NCBI RefSeq assembly: GCF_042738955.1
Contig: NZ_JBHYHC010000034.1
Span: 17,345 to 81,344, forward strand
Reading direction: 5' to 3'
DNA: 64,000 bases
Source of the DNA: Umezawaea sp042738955
GTDB taxonomy: Bacteria > Actinomycetota > Actinomycetes > Mycobacteriales > Pseudonocardiaceae
The translations under genes and the position numbers were made by a program. Positions within the stretch are counted from its first letter, which is position 1, and every line of letters begins with the position of its first letter. Positions 42,952 through 50,992 of the stretch are shown here, one piece after another. Below the pieces are notes generated by a model. It was not told where the DNA came from. It made no database searches and saw nothing but the letters and a program-made list of their open reading frames with translations.

Positions 42952-43224
42952 ATGGCTGTCACCGTCTCCATCCCCACCATCCTGCGCACCCACACCGGCG
43001 GGCAGAAGTCCGTCGAGGCCGCGGGCACGACCCTCGCCCAGGTCATCGACGACCTGGAGGCCAACCACGGCGGCCTGAAGTCGCGCCTGGTCAAGGAGGG
43101 CTCGCTGCACCGGTTCGTGAACGTCTACGTCAACGACGAGGACGTCCGCTTCTCCGGTGGTCTCGAGGCCGCCGTCAAGGACGGCGACAACGTGACGATC
43201 CTCCCGGCCGTCGCGGGCGGCTGA
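42952..43224 (+). CDS. cysO: CysO sulphur-carrier protein
   Basis: A 90-residue ubiquitin-like (ThiS/MoaD-fold) protein ending in the diglycine AVAGG that is activated to a thiocarboxylate. MAVTVSIPTILRTHTGGQKS and GDNVTILPAVAGG are typical of CysO. It donates sulphur to O-phosphoserine in the CysM reaction; Mec then frees cysteine. ATG 42952 follows GGAGG. Only 6 bases separate it from cysM. Confidence 0.95.
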   Translation: MAVTVSIPTILRTHTGGQKSVEAAGTTLAQVIDDLEANHGGLKSRLVKEGSLHRFVNVYVNDEDVRFSGGLEAAVKDGDNVTILPAVAGG

Positions 43225-43230
43225 CCCACC

Positions 43231-44181
43231 GTGGCCCGGTACGACTCGCTGCTCGACGCGCTCGGCGACACCCCGCTGGTCGGCCTTCCCCGGCTGTCGC
43301 CGTCGGAGGACGTCCGCATCTGGGCGAAGCTCGAGGACCGCAACCCGACCGGCTCGATCAAGGACCGGCCCGCGCTGGCCATGATCGAGGCGGCGGAGCG
43401 GGACGGGCTGCTCACGCCGGGCTGCACGATCCTGGAGCCGACATCCGGGAACACCGGCATCTCGCTGGCCATGGCCGCCAAGCTCAAGGGCTACGGCCTG
43501 GTCTGCGTGATGCCGGAGAACACGTCCACCGAGCGCAAGCAGCTGCTGGCCGCGTACGGGGCGAGGATCGTCTACTCGCCCGCCGCGGGCGGCTCGAACC
43601 AGGCCGTGGCGACCGCCAAGGAGCTGGCGAAGCAGAACCCGGACTGGGTGATGCTCTACCAGTACGGCAACCCGGCGAACGCGCTCGCGCACTACAACGG
43701 CACCGGGCCGGAGATCCTGCGCGACCTGCCGACGATCACGCACTTCGTCGCGGGCCTCGGCACGACGGGCACGCTGGTCGGCGTCGGCCGCTACCTGCGA
43801 GAGCACAAGCCGGACGTGCAGGTCGTCGCCGCCGAGCCCCGGTACGGCGAGCTGGTCTACGGCCTGCGCAACCTCGAAGAGGGGTTCGTGCCGGAGCTGT
43901 ACGACGCGTCCGTGCTCACCGGCCGGTACTCGGTCGGCTCGTACGACGCCCTGCGCCGGACCAGGCAGCTGCTGGAAACCGAAGGCATCTTCGCGGGCAT
44001 CTCCACCGGCGCGATCCTGCACGCGGCGCTGGCCGTCGCCGAGAAGGCCGCGGGGGCGGGCGAACCCGCTGACGTGGTGTTCATCGTGGCGGACGGCGGC
44101 TGGAAGTACCTGTCCACGGGCGCGTACGCGGGCACGCTCGACGAGGCGTCGGAGCGGCTCGACGGCCACCTCTGGGCCTGA
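43231..44181 (+). CDS. cysM: CysO-dependent O-phosphoserine sulfhydrylase
   Basis: A 316-residue PLP enzyme. The Schiff-base lysine is in NPTGSIKDRPA (Lys 44), the phosphate-binding loop in EPTSGNTGIS and GLGTTGTLVG, and the C-terminal YLSTGAYAG segment corresponds to the flap characteristic of CysM. It uses the CysO thiocarboxylate rather than free sulphide, a route known to resist oxidative stress in mycobacteria. It starts at GTG 43231, 6 bases after cysO. The serB gene, whose product dephosphorylates the same O-phosphoserine, lies about 22 kb to the left. Confidence 0.94.
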   Translation: MARYDSLLDALGDTPLVGLPRLSPSEDVRIWAKLEDRNPTGSIKDRPALAMIEAAERDGLLTPGCTILEPTSGNTGISLAMAAKLKGYGLVCVMPENTSTERKQLLAAYGARIVYSPAAGGSNQAVATAKELAKQNPDWVMLYQYGNPANALAHYNGTGPEILRDLPTITHFVAGLGTTGTLVGVGRYLREHKPDVQVVAAEPRYGELVYGLRNLEEGFVPELYDASVLTGRYSVGSYDALRRTRQLLETEGIFAGISTGAILHAALAVAEKAAGAGEPADVVFIVADGGWKYLSTGAYAGTLDEASERLDGHLWA

Positions 44182-44202
44182 CCAACCGGTTATCCTCCTC
44201 CG

Positions 44203-44967
44203 GTGAAGATCACCGTGCTGGGCTGCTCGGGCAGCGTGCCCGGCCCGGATCTCCCGACGTCGGGCTACCTCGTGGAAGCCGACGGGTTCCGGCTCGTGCT
44301 CGACCTCGGCGCGGGCACGTTCGGCAAGCTCCAGACGCACTGCTCGCCGTTCGACGTGGACGCGCTGCTGCTGTCGCACCTGCACCTCGACCACTGCGCG
44401 GACTTCGCCGCCCTCACGACCTACCGCCGCCGCCACCCGCGCCCGCCGTACGACCCCCGCGTCCGGCGGCTGCCCGTGCACGCCCCGACCGGCGCGGCGG
44501 AGCGGCTGGCGAACGCGCACGCCGCCAGCCGCGCCGAACCGGAGTCGGTGGAGGACGTGTTCGCGTTCACCACCCTGCGGCCGGGGACGTTCCGGCTCGG
44601 GCCGTGCACCGTCACGGTCGCCCCGATGCGGCACATCTGCGAGGCCTACGGGTTCCGCGTCGAGCACGGCGGCCGGTCGATGGTGTTCTCCGGCGACACG
44701 GCCGCGTGCCCCGAGCTGGTCGAGCTGGCCAGGGGAGCGGACGTGCTGCTGGCCGACACGGCGTGGCCGGACCGCGGGGCGCGGCCGGACAACCTGCACA
44801 TGAGCGGGCGGGAGGCGGCGGGCGTCGCGGTGGAGGCGGGCGTGCGGCGGTTGCTGCTCACGCACGTGCTGCCCTGGTCCGACCGCGACGCCGTGTTCGC
44901 CGACGCGTCCAGCGTGTTCCCCGGCCCCACCTCGCTGGTCGAGCAGGACGCCGTCTACGACGTCTAG
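44203..44967 (+). CDS. MBL-fold hydrolase, intact copy (Rv1339-like)
   Basis: A 254-residue metallo-beta-lactamase-fold protein with the full metal site: SHLHLDHCAD (HxHxDH), the third-site His in VAPMRHICEAYG, the bridging Asp in VFSGDTAACPE and the final His in LLLTHVLPW. It resembles Rv1339, reported as an atypical class II cAMP phosphodiesterase. It lies 21 bases after cysM, whereas the usual place for this gene, between murI and rph, is held by a decayed paralogue (49225). ATG or GTG near 44203; the first codon is GTG. It converges on the monooxygenase gene. Confidence 0.88.
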   Translation: MKITVLGCSGSVPGPDLPTSGYLVEADGFRLVLDLGAGTFGKLQTHCSPFDVDALLLSHLHLDHCADFAALTTYRRRHPRPPYDPRVRRLPVHAPTGAAERLANAHAASRAEPESVEDVFAFTTLRPGTFRLGPCTVTVAPMRHICEAYGFRVEHGGRSMVFSGDTAACPELVELARGADVLLADTAWPDRGARPDNLHMSGREAAGVAVEAGVRRLLLTHVLPWSDRDAVFADASSVFPGPTSLVEQDAVYDV

Positions 44968-44970
44968 CCG

Positions 44971-46167
44971 TCACACCGCGACGGGTTCCCGCCAGTCGAT
45001 GTGGTGGCGCTGCTCCAGGCCGAGCATCTTCTCCGGCGTGAGGAACGTCTTCATCGCCAACGGCATCATCACACCCATCAGCGCGCTGGCGACGGGCCCG
45101 AAACCCTTGCTGCTGTTGGTCTTCGCGGCACGCGCGGCGACCTTCTCCACGCGTGGCCGCCGCAGTTCCTCGTACGCGGCGAACGCGCTCGGCACGTCCG
45201 GCAGGTCCCGCAGGCACCGGGCGAGCTGCACCGCGCTCTCGGCCGCCAGCGACGCGCCCTGGCCGGAACTGGGCGACGGCGCGTGCGCCGAGTCGCCGAC
45301 GAGCACCATCCGGCCGCGGTGCCACGCGGGCAGCGCGGGCATGATCTGCACGGACCCGAACGCGGACAGCTGCGCGGGATCGGTGTGCGCCAACAACTCC
45401 CGGCCCGGCACGTCGTCGGCGTAGACCTCGCGCAACCGCCGCAGCCACTCCTCGGACGGCACGGCCCTGGCCTCGGCGGACGTCATCCTCGCCTGGTGCG
45501 GCAGGTTGCCGAACCACGACGTGCGGCCGTCGGGCTGGATCCAGTAGCCGAGGAACGCCCGCCTGCCGAAGACGAAGCACGTGGTGTCCGGCGCGGTGTC
45601 GACCGCGATGTCCGCCACCGCCCCGAAGTTGAGCAGCGGCACGTGCGAAGGGCCGGGCGCGGCCGGGTCGATCAGCCGCCGCACGGTGGAGTCGACGCCG
45701 TCCGCGCCGACCAGGACGTCGGCCGTGGCCGTGCTGCCGTCGGCGAACCGGGCGGTGATCCCGTCCGGCTCCTCGTCCACGCCCACGAGCCGCTTGCCGT
45801 GCTCGGTGACCACGCCCTCGGCCGCCGCGTGGTCGTGCAGCGCCCGGTACAGCGCGGACCGCCACAGCGTGCGGCTCGGCGGCAGGTCCGGCAGCGCCTC
45901 GAACTCGACGAGCACCTTGCCGCGACCGTTGGCCATGACCGTGCGCCGCATCGGCAGCCCGACCGCCTCCACGGCCTCCCGCGCGCCGACGACCTCCAGC
46001 GCGTCCAACCCGTTGGGCGCCACCGTGAGCTGGCCGCCGAGGCCGTCGGCGGTCGTCGGGTACGCCTCGACCACGGTCGCCTCGATCCCCGCCTTGCGCA
46101 GCGCCAACGCCGTGACCGGGCCCGCGAGCCCACCGCCGACGACCAGCGCCGTTCGTATGCCTGTCAT
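44971..46167 (-). CDS. FAD-dependent aromatic-type monooxygenase
   Basis: A 398-residue group A flavin monooxygenase. The FAD motif ALVVGGGLAGPVTALAL is at the N-terminus, VLVGADGVDSTVRRL is the DG motif that binds FAD and NADPH, and LVGDSAHAPSPSSGQGAS is the GD motif. Such enzymes hydroxylate aromatic or polyketide substrates, including antibiotics (inactivation). ATG 46167 overlaps the PadR stop (ATGA), so the monooxygenase is probably induced through that regulator. The pair sits inside an otherwise conserved housekeeping block and appears inserted. Confidence 0.92.
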   Translation of the reverse strand: MTGIRTALVVGGGLAGPVTALALRKAGIEATVVEAYPTTADGLGGQLTVAPNGLDALEVVGAREAVEAVGLPMRRTVMANGRGKVLVEFEALPDLPPSRTLWRSALYRALHDHAAAEGVVTEHGKRLVGVDEEPDGITARFADGSTATADVLVGADGVDSTVRRLIDPAAPGPSHVPLLNFGAVADIAVDTAPDTTCFVFGRRAFLGYWIQPDGRTSWFGNLPHQARMTSAEARAVPSEEWLRRLREVYADDVPGRELLAHTDPAQLSAFGSVQIMPALPAWHRGRMVLVGDSAHAPSPSSGQGASLAAESAVQLARCLRDLPDVPSAFAAYEELRRPRVEKVAARAAKTNSSKGFGPVASALMGVMMPLAMKTFLTPEKMLGLEQRHHIDWREPVAV

Positions 46168-46760
46168 GTCTCCCCCTGGAACATCTCCTGCCACATCCGG
46201 ACGTACTCCGGCTTCTCGAGCTGCGTGATGAGGGTCGTGACGAACCGCGCCTCGGCGTCGAGCACCGCGAGGCGGTACTCCTCCTCGACGACGAACACCC
46301 ACGCCAGGCCGCCGTCGACGGACGCCTTGACGTCGGCGCGGATCTGGTCGGTCTCCTCGGTCAGCGCCACCAGGCGACGGCCGAGCAGGTCCACCGCGTC
46401 GGCGGGCGAGAGCACCACCAGCAGCGACAGCGCGACGCCGAACTTCGGGAACTCGTGCTCCGGTCGGGCGACCAGGTCCCGCAGCCAGTCGTACAGCTCG
46501 GCCCTGCCGTCCTCGGTGAGCGCGTAGATCGTCCGCTCGGGTCGCTGGGTGTCGCGGACCGTGCCGTCCTCGGCGACGAAACCGGCCTTGACCAGCTGTT
46601 CCACCACCATGTACAGCGAGCCGCGGGTGTACTTGATGTTGCGACCCTTGTCCTGGACGGTCAGCCGCCGCCCGATCTCGTACGGGTGGGTCGGCCCCAT
46701 CAGCAGTTGGGCCAGCACCGCCAGTGCGAGCGGGTTGGAGACCTTGCGCCGCTTCGCCAC
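46164..46760 (-). CDS. PadR-family regulator
   Basis: A 198-residue PadR-type repressor: an N-terminal winged helix (LALAVLAQLLMGPTHPYEIG, IKYTRGSLYMVVEQLVKAGF, then LTEDGRAEL) and a helical C-terminal dimerisation and effector part. GTG 46760. Co-transcribed with the downstream monooxygenase, overlapping by ATGA. PadR regulators usually respond to phenolics or drugs and control the adjacent gene. Short A/T-rich repeats just upstream (46776-46819) are the likely operator. Confidence 0.9.
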   Translation of the reverse strand: MAKRRKVSNPLALAVLAQLLMGPTHPYEIGRRLTVQDKGRNIKYTRGSLYMVVEQLVKAGFVAEDGTVRDTQRPERTIYALTEDGRAELYDWLRDLVARPEHEFPKFGVALSLLVVLSPADAVDLLGRRLVALTEETDQIRADVKASVDGGLAWVFVVEEEYRLAVLDAEARFVTTLITQLEKPEYVRMWQEMFQGET

Positions 46761-46775
46761 GACATCCTCATCTCG

Positions 46776-46819
46776 TAGTTAGGATCGACTATCCATGTTC
46801 AACTAGTCAGTGTCAACTA
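46776..46819. promoter_or_regulatory. Candidate PadR operator/promoter
   Basis: An A/T-rich block upstream of the PadR gene with an imperfect palindrome TAGTTAGGATCGACTA (46776-46791) and a direct repeat TTCAACTA (46798-46805) / GTCAACTA (46812-46819). PadR-type operators are A/T-rich dyads of this general kind. Its position between the PadR gene (left) and the SMP-30 gene stop (right) fits autoregulation. Confidence 0.5.
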
Positions 46820-46862
46820 TTCCGACGGCCGCGCTCGTCCGCCGGAGGTCTTCGAGTGGGTC

Positions 46863-47723
46863 TCAGCCCGCGAACGCCGTCGACGGCAGGCCGACGCCGA
46901 GACCGGGCAGGACCAGCACCGAGCCGGACAGCGGGCGCGCCGCCAGCTCCGCCTCGTCCAGGCCCGTCCGCGCGGACGTCACGTACAGGTCGGTCAGGTC
47001 CTCGCCGCCGAAGCAGCACGCCGTCGGCTGGTCCACGGGCAAGGCGATCACCCGGTCCAGCACGCCCTCCGGGGTGTACCGGCGCACGGCCGCGCCACCC
47101 CACAGCGCCACCCACACGCAGCCGTCCGCGTCGACCGTCAACCCGTCCGGGCTGCCCGGCGTGCCCTCCACCGCGCACAGCGGCCGCCGCCCGGTGGCCT
47201 CGCCGGTGTCGACGTCGTAATCGAGCACGTCGATCCGCTGCTCCGGGGTGTCGATGTAGTACATCCGCGTGCCGTCCGGGCTCCAGCCGATGCCGTTGCT
47301 GATGGTCACGTCGTCGAGCACCACCTTCGCGGCGCCGGTCGGCTCGACGCGCGCCAGCCAGCCGCCGCCGGGAGCCGTGTCGTAGCGCATGGTGCCCGCC
47401 CACAACCGGCCCGCCGGGTCGACCGCCGCGTCGTTGCCGCGGACCCCGTCCCGCGCCCAGTAGACGAGCCACGTCTTGGCCCCGTCGCGGTCGACCAGCG
47501 CGATCCCGTCGCGCAGGTTCGCCACCAGCCCGCCCATCGCGCGGGGCTTCGCGGCGCCGACGTGCTGCGGCAGCACGAGCACCGCGTCGTCGTCCCGCGC
47601 GGGCGCGTACCGGTGCACCTCGCCCGCCAGCACGTCCACCCACAGCAGGGTGGAGCTCGCCCGGTCCCAGGTAGGTCCTTCGCCCAGTTCGGCCTGGATG
47701 CGCACCGCTACGTCGATCGACAC
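46863..47723 (-). CDS. SMP-30/gluconolactonase-family protein
   Basis: A 286-residue six-bladed propeller. The metal ligands of the family are visible as Glu in GEGPTWD, Asn in ISNGIGWSPDGT and Asp in GSPDGLTVDADG. Members are calcium- or zinc-dependent lactonases (sugar lactones, homoserine lactones). The substrate is undetermined. Starts at GTG 47723. It lies between the PadR unit and the rhomboid gene, points left, and is a further addition to the cysM-murI interval. Confidence 0.9.
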   Translation of the reverse strand: MSIDVAVRIQAELGEGPTWDRASSTLLWVDVLAGEVHRYAPARDDDAVLVLPQHVGAAKPRAMGGLVANLRDGIALVDRDGAKTWLVYWARDGVRGNDAAVDPAGRLWAGTMRYDTAPGGGWLARVEPTGAAKVVLDDVTISNGIGWSPDGTRMYYIDTPEQRIDVLDYDVDTGEATGRRPLCAVEGTPGSPDGLTVDADGCVWVALWGGAAVRRYTPEGVLDRVIALPVDQPTACCFGGEDLTDLYVTSARTGLDEAELAARPLSGSVLVLPGLGVGLPSTAFAG

Positions 47724-47779
47724 CGGCCCACCTTAAGCGGACGGCCCCTTTTTCCTGTTCCCGCACGTAACCTTGGGGG

Positions 47780-48415
47780 GTGGACACGACCAGCGTGCAG
47801 GCGCCGAAGCAGCTCTCCAAGCGGATCATCCCGCCGCAGCCGCTGCTGTCGGCTGCCGTCGTGGCCGGGTTCGTCGCGCTCCTCTTCGTGATCGAGGGGG
47901 TCGACACCGCGCTCGGCCACACCCTCGACAACGACGGGGTGATCCCGCGCGACTTCAGCCAGTGGGACAACCTGATCTGGTACCCGCTGCTGCACGCGAA
48001 CTGGGGCCACCTGACCGGCAACGCCGTGCCGCTGCTGGTGCTCGGCTTCCTCGCCACCTCGGGAGGGCTGAAGCAGTTCACGCAGGTCACGGTGGTGATC
48101 TGGCTGACGAGCGGGCTCGGCATCTGGCTCGTCGGCTCGCCTGCCAGCCACATCGGCGCGTCCGGGCTGATCTTCGGCTACCTGGCGTTCCTGCTGGTCC
48201 GCGGCATCTTCGCGCGCGCCCCGTGGCAGATCGTGGTGGCCGTGCTGGTGTTCGCCGCCTACGGCTGGGCGCTGTGGGGCGTGCTGCCCGGCCAGCCCGG
48301 CGTCTCCTGGGAGGGCCACCTGTTCGGCGCGCTCGGCGGCGTCCTCGCCGCGTGGGGCGTGGCCAGGGACTCCCGCCGGGTCACCACGTCGACGCCGGCT
48401 AGTCTGACGATGTGA
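47780..48415 (+). CDS. Rhomboid-family intramembrane protease
   Basis: A 211-residue membrane protein with about six helices. It has the catalytic Ser in HIGASGLIFGY (GxSG), the catalytic His in WEGHLFGALGG and the upstream HANWGHLTGN, typical of bacterial rhomboids. It cleaves membrane-spanning substrates. It matches the position of Rv1337, upstream of murI. GTG 47780. The stop overlaps the murI GTG. Confidence 0.92.
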   Translation: MDTTSVQAPKQLSKRIIPPQPLLSAAVVAGFVALLFVIEGVDTALGHTLDNDGVIPRDFSQWDNLIWYPLLHANWGHLTGNAVPLLVLGFLATSGGLKQFTQVTVVIWLTSGLGIWLVGSPASHIGASGLIFGYLAFLLVRGIFARAPWQIVVAVLVFAAYGWALWGVLPGQPGVSWEGHLFGALGGVLAAWGVARDSRRVTTSTPASLTM

Positions 48416-49206
48416 CTTCCGCGGACGCCCCGATCGGCATCTTCGACTCCGGCGGCGGCGGGCTCACCGTCGCGCGGGCGATCATGGACCAGCTGCCCGC
48501 CGAGCGGATCAGGTACATCGGCGACACGCTGAACGGCCCGTACGGCCCCCTGCCCATCGCGGACGTGCGCAAGCACGCGCTGGCGCTGTGCGACCGGCTC
48601 GTGGCCGATGGCGCGAAGATGATCGTGATGGCCTGCAACACCGCGTCCGCCGCCTGCCTGCGGGACGCCCGCGAGCGCTACGACGTGCCCGTGGTCGAGG
48701 TGATCGTCCCCGCCGTGCGGCGGGCGGTCGCCACCACCCGCACCGGCCGGATCGGCGTCATCGGCACGGTCAGCACGATCACCTCCGGCGCGTACCAGGA
48801 CTCGTTCGCCGCGGCCCGCGACGTCGAGGTCACGGCCGTGGCGTGCCCGCGGTTCGTCGACTTCGTCGAGCGCGGCACCACGTCCGGCCGCCAGGTCCTC
48901 AACCTCGCCCAGGGCTACCTGGAGCCGTTGCAGCGGGCCGACGTGGACACCCTCGTGCTCGGCTGCACGCACTACCCGCTGCTGACCGGCGTGATCCAGA
49001 TCGTGATGGGCGAGCGGGTGACCCTCGTGTCCAGCGCCGAGGAGACGGTCAAGGACGTCATGCGGGTGCTCACCGAGCGCGACGAGTTCCGCGAGGGTGA
49101 ACCCGACCAGCTGTTCAGCTGCACCGGCGACCTGGAGTCGTTCACCAGGCTGGCCCGAAGGTTCCTACCCCAACTGGGTGTTTCCGCGTTTCACGCGATG
49201 GGGTGA
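48412..49206 (+). CDS. murI: Glutamate racemase
   Basis: A 264-residue racemase. The start is IGIFDSGGGGLTVARAI; the two catalytic cysteines are in MACNTASAA and GCTHYPLL, the second beside its His. Reaction: L- to D-glutamate for peptidoglycan. The GDT loop reads GDTLNGPYG where most homologues have GDTAxxPYG, a minor change. GTG 48412 overlaps the rhomboid stop. Order rhomboid-murI-MBL-rph-rdgB matches M. tuberculosis Rv1337-Rv1341. Confidence 0.96.
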   Translation: MTSADAPIGIFDSGGGGLTVARAIMDQLPAERIRYIGDTLNGPYGPLPIADVRKHALALCDRLVADGAKMIVMACNTASAACLRDARERYDVPVVEVIVPAVRRAVATTRTGRIGVIGTVSTITSGAYQDSFAAARDVEVTAVACPRFVDFVERGTTSGRQVLNLAQGYLEPLQRADVDTLVLGCTHYPLLTGVIQIVMGERVTLVSSAEETVKDVMRVLTERDEFREGEPDQLFSCTGDLESFTRLARRFLPQLGVSAFHAMG

Positions 49207-49224
49207 CGTGCGAGGCTCGCACGC

Positions 49225-49923
49225 GTGCTCCTGACCATCCTCGGCTGCTCAGGCCGGTTGCCGGGGCCGAACGCCGCGGCGTCCGGCTACCTCGTGGAGG
49301 CCGACGGCTTCCGCCTCGTCCTCGACTTCGGCAGCGGGGTGCTCGCCGCGCTCCAGACGCGGTGCGACCCGTTCGCCATCGACGCGCTCGTGCTGTCGCA
49401 GCTGTGCCCGGACCACTGCAGCGACCTGACCGCGTTGACGGTGCTGCGCCGCTACCACACGCACCCGCCCTACGACCCGGCCGAACGGCGGCTGGAGGTG
49501 CACGCGCCCCCCGAGGCGCCGGACCGCTTCGCCAGGGCGTACGCGGAGAACGCCGAGGAGCTCGTCGTCACGGACCTGTCCGACGTGTTCGACTTCCGGC
49601 CGCTCGCCGAGGGCCCGATCCGCCGAGGGCCGTTCGAGATCACCGCCGCGCCACTCGGCTCGGCGTTCGGGTTCCGGATCGCCACCGAGCGCGCCACGCT
49701 CGCCTACGGCGCCCACCCGAGGCTGGCAGCGGGGGTCGACGTGCTGCTGGCCGAGGCGGGCTGCCCGGTGGGCGCGGTGGCCGCAGAGGCGGGCGTCGGC
49801 AGGCTGCTGCTCACGCACATCGCGCCGTGGGACGACCCGGACGCCCTGCTGGCCGAGGCGCGGACCGCGTTCACCGGACCGGCTGAACTGGCGAGGCAGG
49901 GCGGGCGCCACCGGATTGGCTAG
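49225..49923 (+). CDS. MBL-fold protein with lost metal ligands (Rv1339-position paralogue)
   Basis: A 232-residue paralogue of the gene at 44203, aligned over its whole length (LLTILGCSGRLPGPN, SGYLVEADGFRLVLDFG). The metal site has decayed: SHLHLDHCAD becomes SQLCPDHCSD, the His of PMRHICEAYG is missing (PLGSAFG), and VFSGDTAACPE becomes AYGAHPRLAAG. Only the last His (LLLTHIAPW) and one Asp-His survive. The fold should persist, but metal-dependent catalysis is unlikely. It occupies the position conserved between murI and rph. GTG 49225. Confidence 0.82.
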   Translation: MLLTILGCSGRLPGPNAAASGYLVEADGFRLVLDFGSGVLAALQTRCDPFAIDALVLSQLCPDHCSDLTALTVLRRYHTHPPYDPAERRLEVHAPPEAPDRFARAYAENAEELVVTDLSDVFDFRPLAEGPIRRGPFEITAAPLGSAFGFRIATERATLAYGAHPRLAAGVDVLLAEAGCPVGAVAAEAGVGRLLLTHIAPWDDPDALLAEARTAFTGPAELARQGGRHRIG

Positions 49924-49928
49924 CGCCG

Positions 49929-49956
49929 GTGGTGGGTATCCGCAGCTACCCACCAC
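49929..49956. promoter_or_regulatory. Palindrome upstream of the hemerythrin-like gene
   Basis: GTGGTGGGTA (49929-49938) and TACCCACCAC (49947-49956) are perfect 10-base arms with an 8-base spacer, ending 13 bases before the next start. No U-tract follows, so an operator or translational hairpin is more likely than a terminator. Confidence 0.5.
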
Positions 49957-49969
49957 TTGGAGGACGAAG

Positions 49970-50473
49970 ATGGCCACCGACGTCGTCGAGCTGATCCTGG
50001 CCGACCACCGCCGGTTCGAGGAGCTGTTCCGCGACCTGCGCGACCGCACCTCCGACCGCACCGCGCTCCTCGGCGAGCTCGCCGAACTGCTCGTCGCCCA
50101 CGCCGAAGCCGAGGAGACCAAGGTCTACCCCGCGCTGAAGCGGTACAAGGAGGTCGACAACCACGAGGTCGACCACGGCGCCGAGGAGCACGCCGAAGGC
50201 CACCAGGCCCTGCTCGCGCTGATGGAGGTGTCCGACACCGAGTCCGACGAGTGGGAGGACAAGCTCGAGGAACTGGTCGAGGCCCTCAACCACCACGTGG
50301 ACGAGGAGGAGCGCACCATCCTCAACGACGCCCGCTCCGAGGTCGCCGACGAGCGCCGCGCGGAGCTGGGCAAGGACTTCCTGGAGGAGCGGCAGGAGCG
50401 GATCGCCGACGGCTGCGGCGACATCGAGTACGTCCGCAAGCTCGCGAAGGCCACCGCCGACCGCATCGACTAG
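49970..50473 (+). CDS. Hemerythrin-domain protein
   Basis: A 167-residue four-helix protein. The iron ligands of the hemerythrin pattern can be followed: His in LILADHRRFEE, Glu/His in HAEAEETKVYP, His in EEHAEGHQALL and NHHVDEEERTIL. Such single-domain proteins bind di-iron and oxygen, nitric oxide or peroxide; actinobacterial ones are often stress-induced. ATG 49970 has GGAGG upstream. A perfect palindrome precedes it. Confidence 0.9.
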   Translation: MATDVVELILADHRRFEELFRDLRDRTSDRTALLGELAELLVAHAEAEETKVYPALKRYKEVDNHEVDHGAEEHAEGHQALLALMEVSDTESDEWEDKLEELVEALNHHVDEEERTILNDARSEVADERRAELGKDFLEERQERIADGCGDIEYVRKLAKATADRID

Positions 50474-50528
50474 CTCGCCGCGGCGTGCCTGTTCGCGCCC
50501 ACCGCGTCGAACCGGCCCTCTGTGAAAA

Positions 50529-50572
50529 TCACCCGCGCCGCCCCGGACCCGAACCCGTGGCGGCGCGGGTGA
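50529..50572 (+). terminator. Hairpin between hemerythrin-like and OsmC genes
   Basis: A 14-base perfect stem, TCACCCGCGCCGCC (50529-50542) with 50559-50572, and a 16-base loop, followed by GCTAGTTT. It probably terminates the hemerythrin transcript. It ends only 14 bases before the OsmC start, so it could also affect that gene's ribosome site if transcription reads through. Confidence 0.65.
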
Positions 50573-50586
50573 GCTAGTTTCGAGGG

Positions 50587-50979
50587 GTGTCGAACATTGA
50601 CGTCCGCCAGGCGGGCGAGCACGAGTTCATCGCGACCAACGGGCGGGGCGCGGAGGTCCGGATCGGGCGCAAGGACCAGGAGGGCTCCTTCAGCCCGATG
50701 GAGCTCCTGCTGGCCGCCGCGGCGGGCTGCGTGGCCGTGACCGCCGAGACCCTGCTCACCCGGCGGGTCGGCGAGTTCACCGCGCACGCCGAGCACGTGA
50801 GCGTCGAAGGCGCCCACGAGGTGACCACGGTGCCGGTCTCGCTCGACTACGACCTGTCCGGGTTGGACGACGCGCAGCGCGCCGCCCTGGAGACGGTCGT
50901 GCGGCGGGCCGTCGAGCAGCTGTGCACCGTCACGCGGACGTTGAAGCGCTCGGCGACCGCGCCGCTGACCCTGCCCTAG
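50587..50979 (+). CDS. OsmC/Ohr-family protein
   Basis: A 130-residue OsmC-fold protein. SFSPMELLLAAAAGCVAVTA carries the first redox cysteine, and EQLCTVTRTLKR the second. Two-cysteine OsmC/Ohr proteins reduce organic hydroperoxides; the spacing fits the YhfA-like branch. GTG 50587. An OhrR-like regulator is encoded in this window (15175-15624) but not adjacent, so a functional link is only possible. It converges on the DUF2231 gene. Confidence 0.88.
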   Translation: MSNIDVRQAGEHEFIATNGRGAEVRIGRKDQEGSFSPMELLLAAAAGCVAVTAETLLTRRVGEFTAHAEHVSVEGAHEVTTVPVSLDYDLSGLDDAQRAALETVVRRAVEQLCTVTRTLKRSATAPLTLP

Positions 50980-50992
50980 ACAGGACCGCCAC

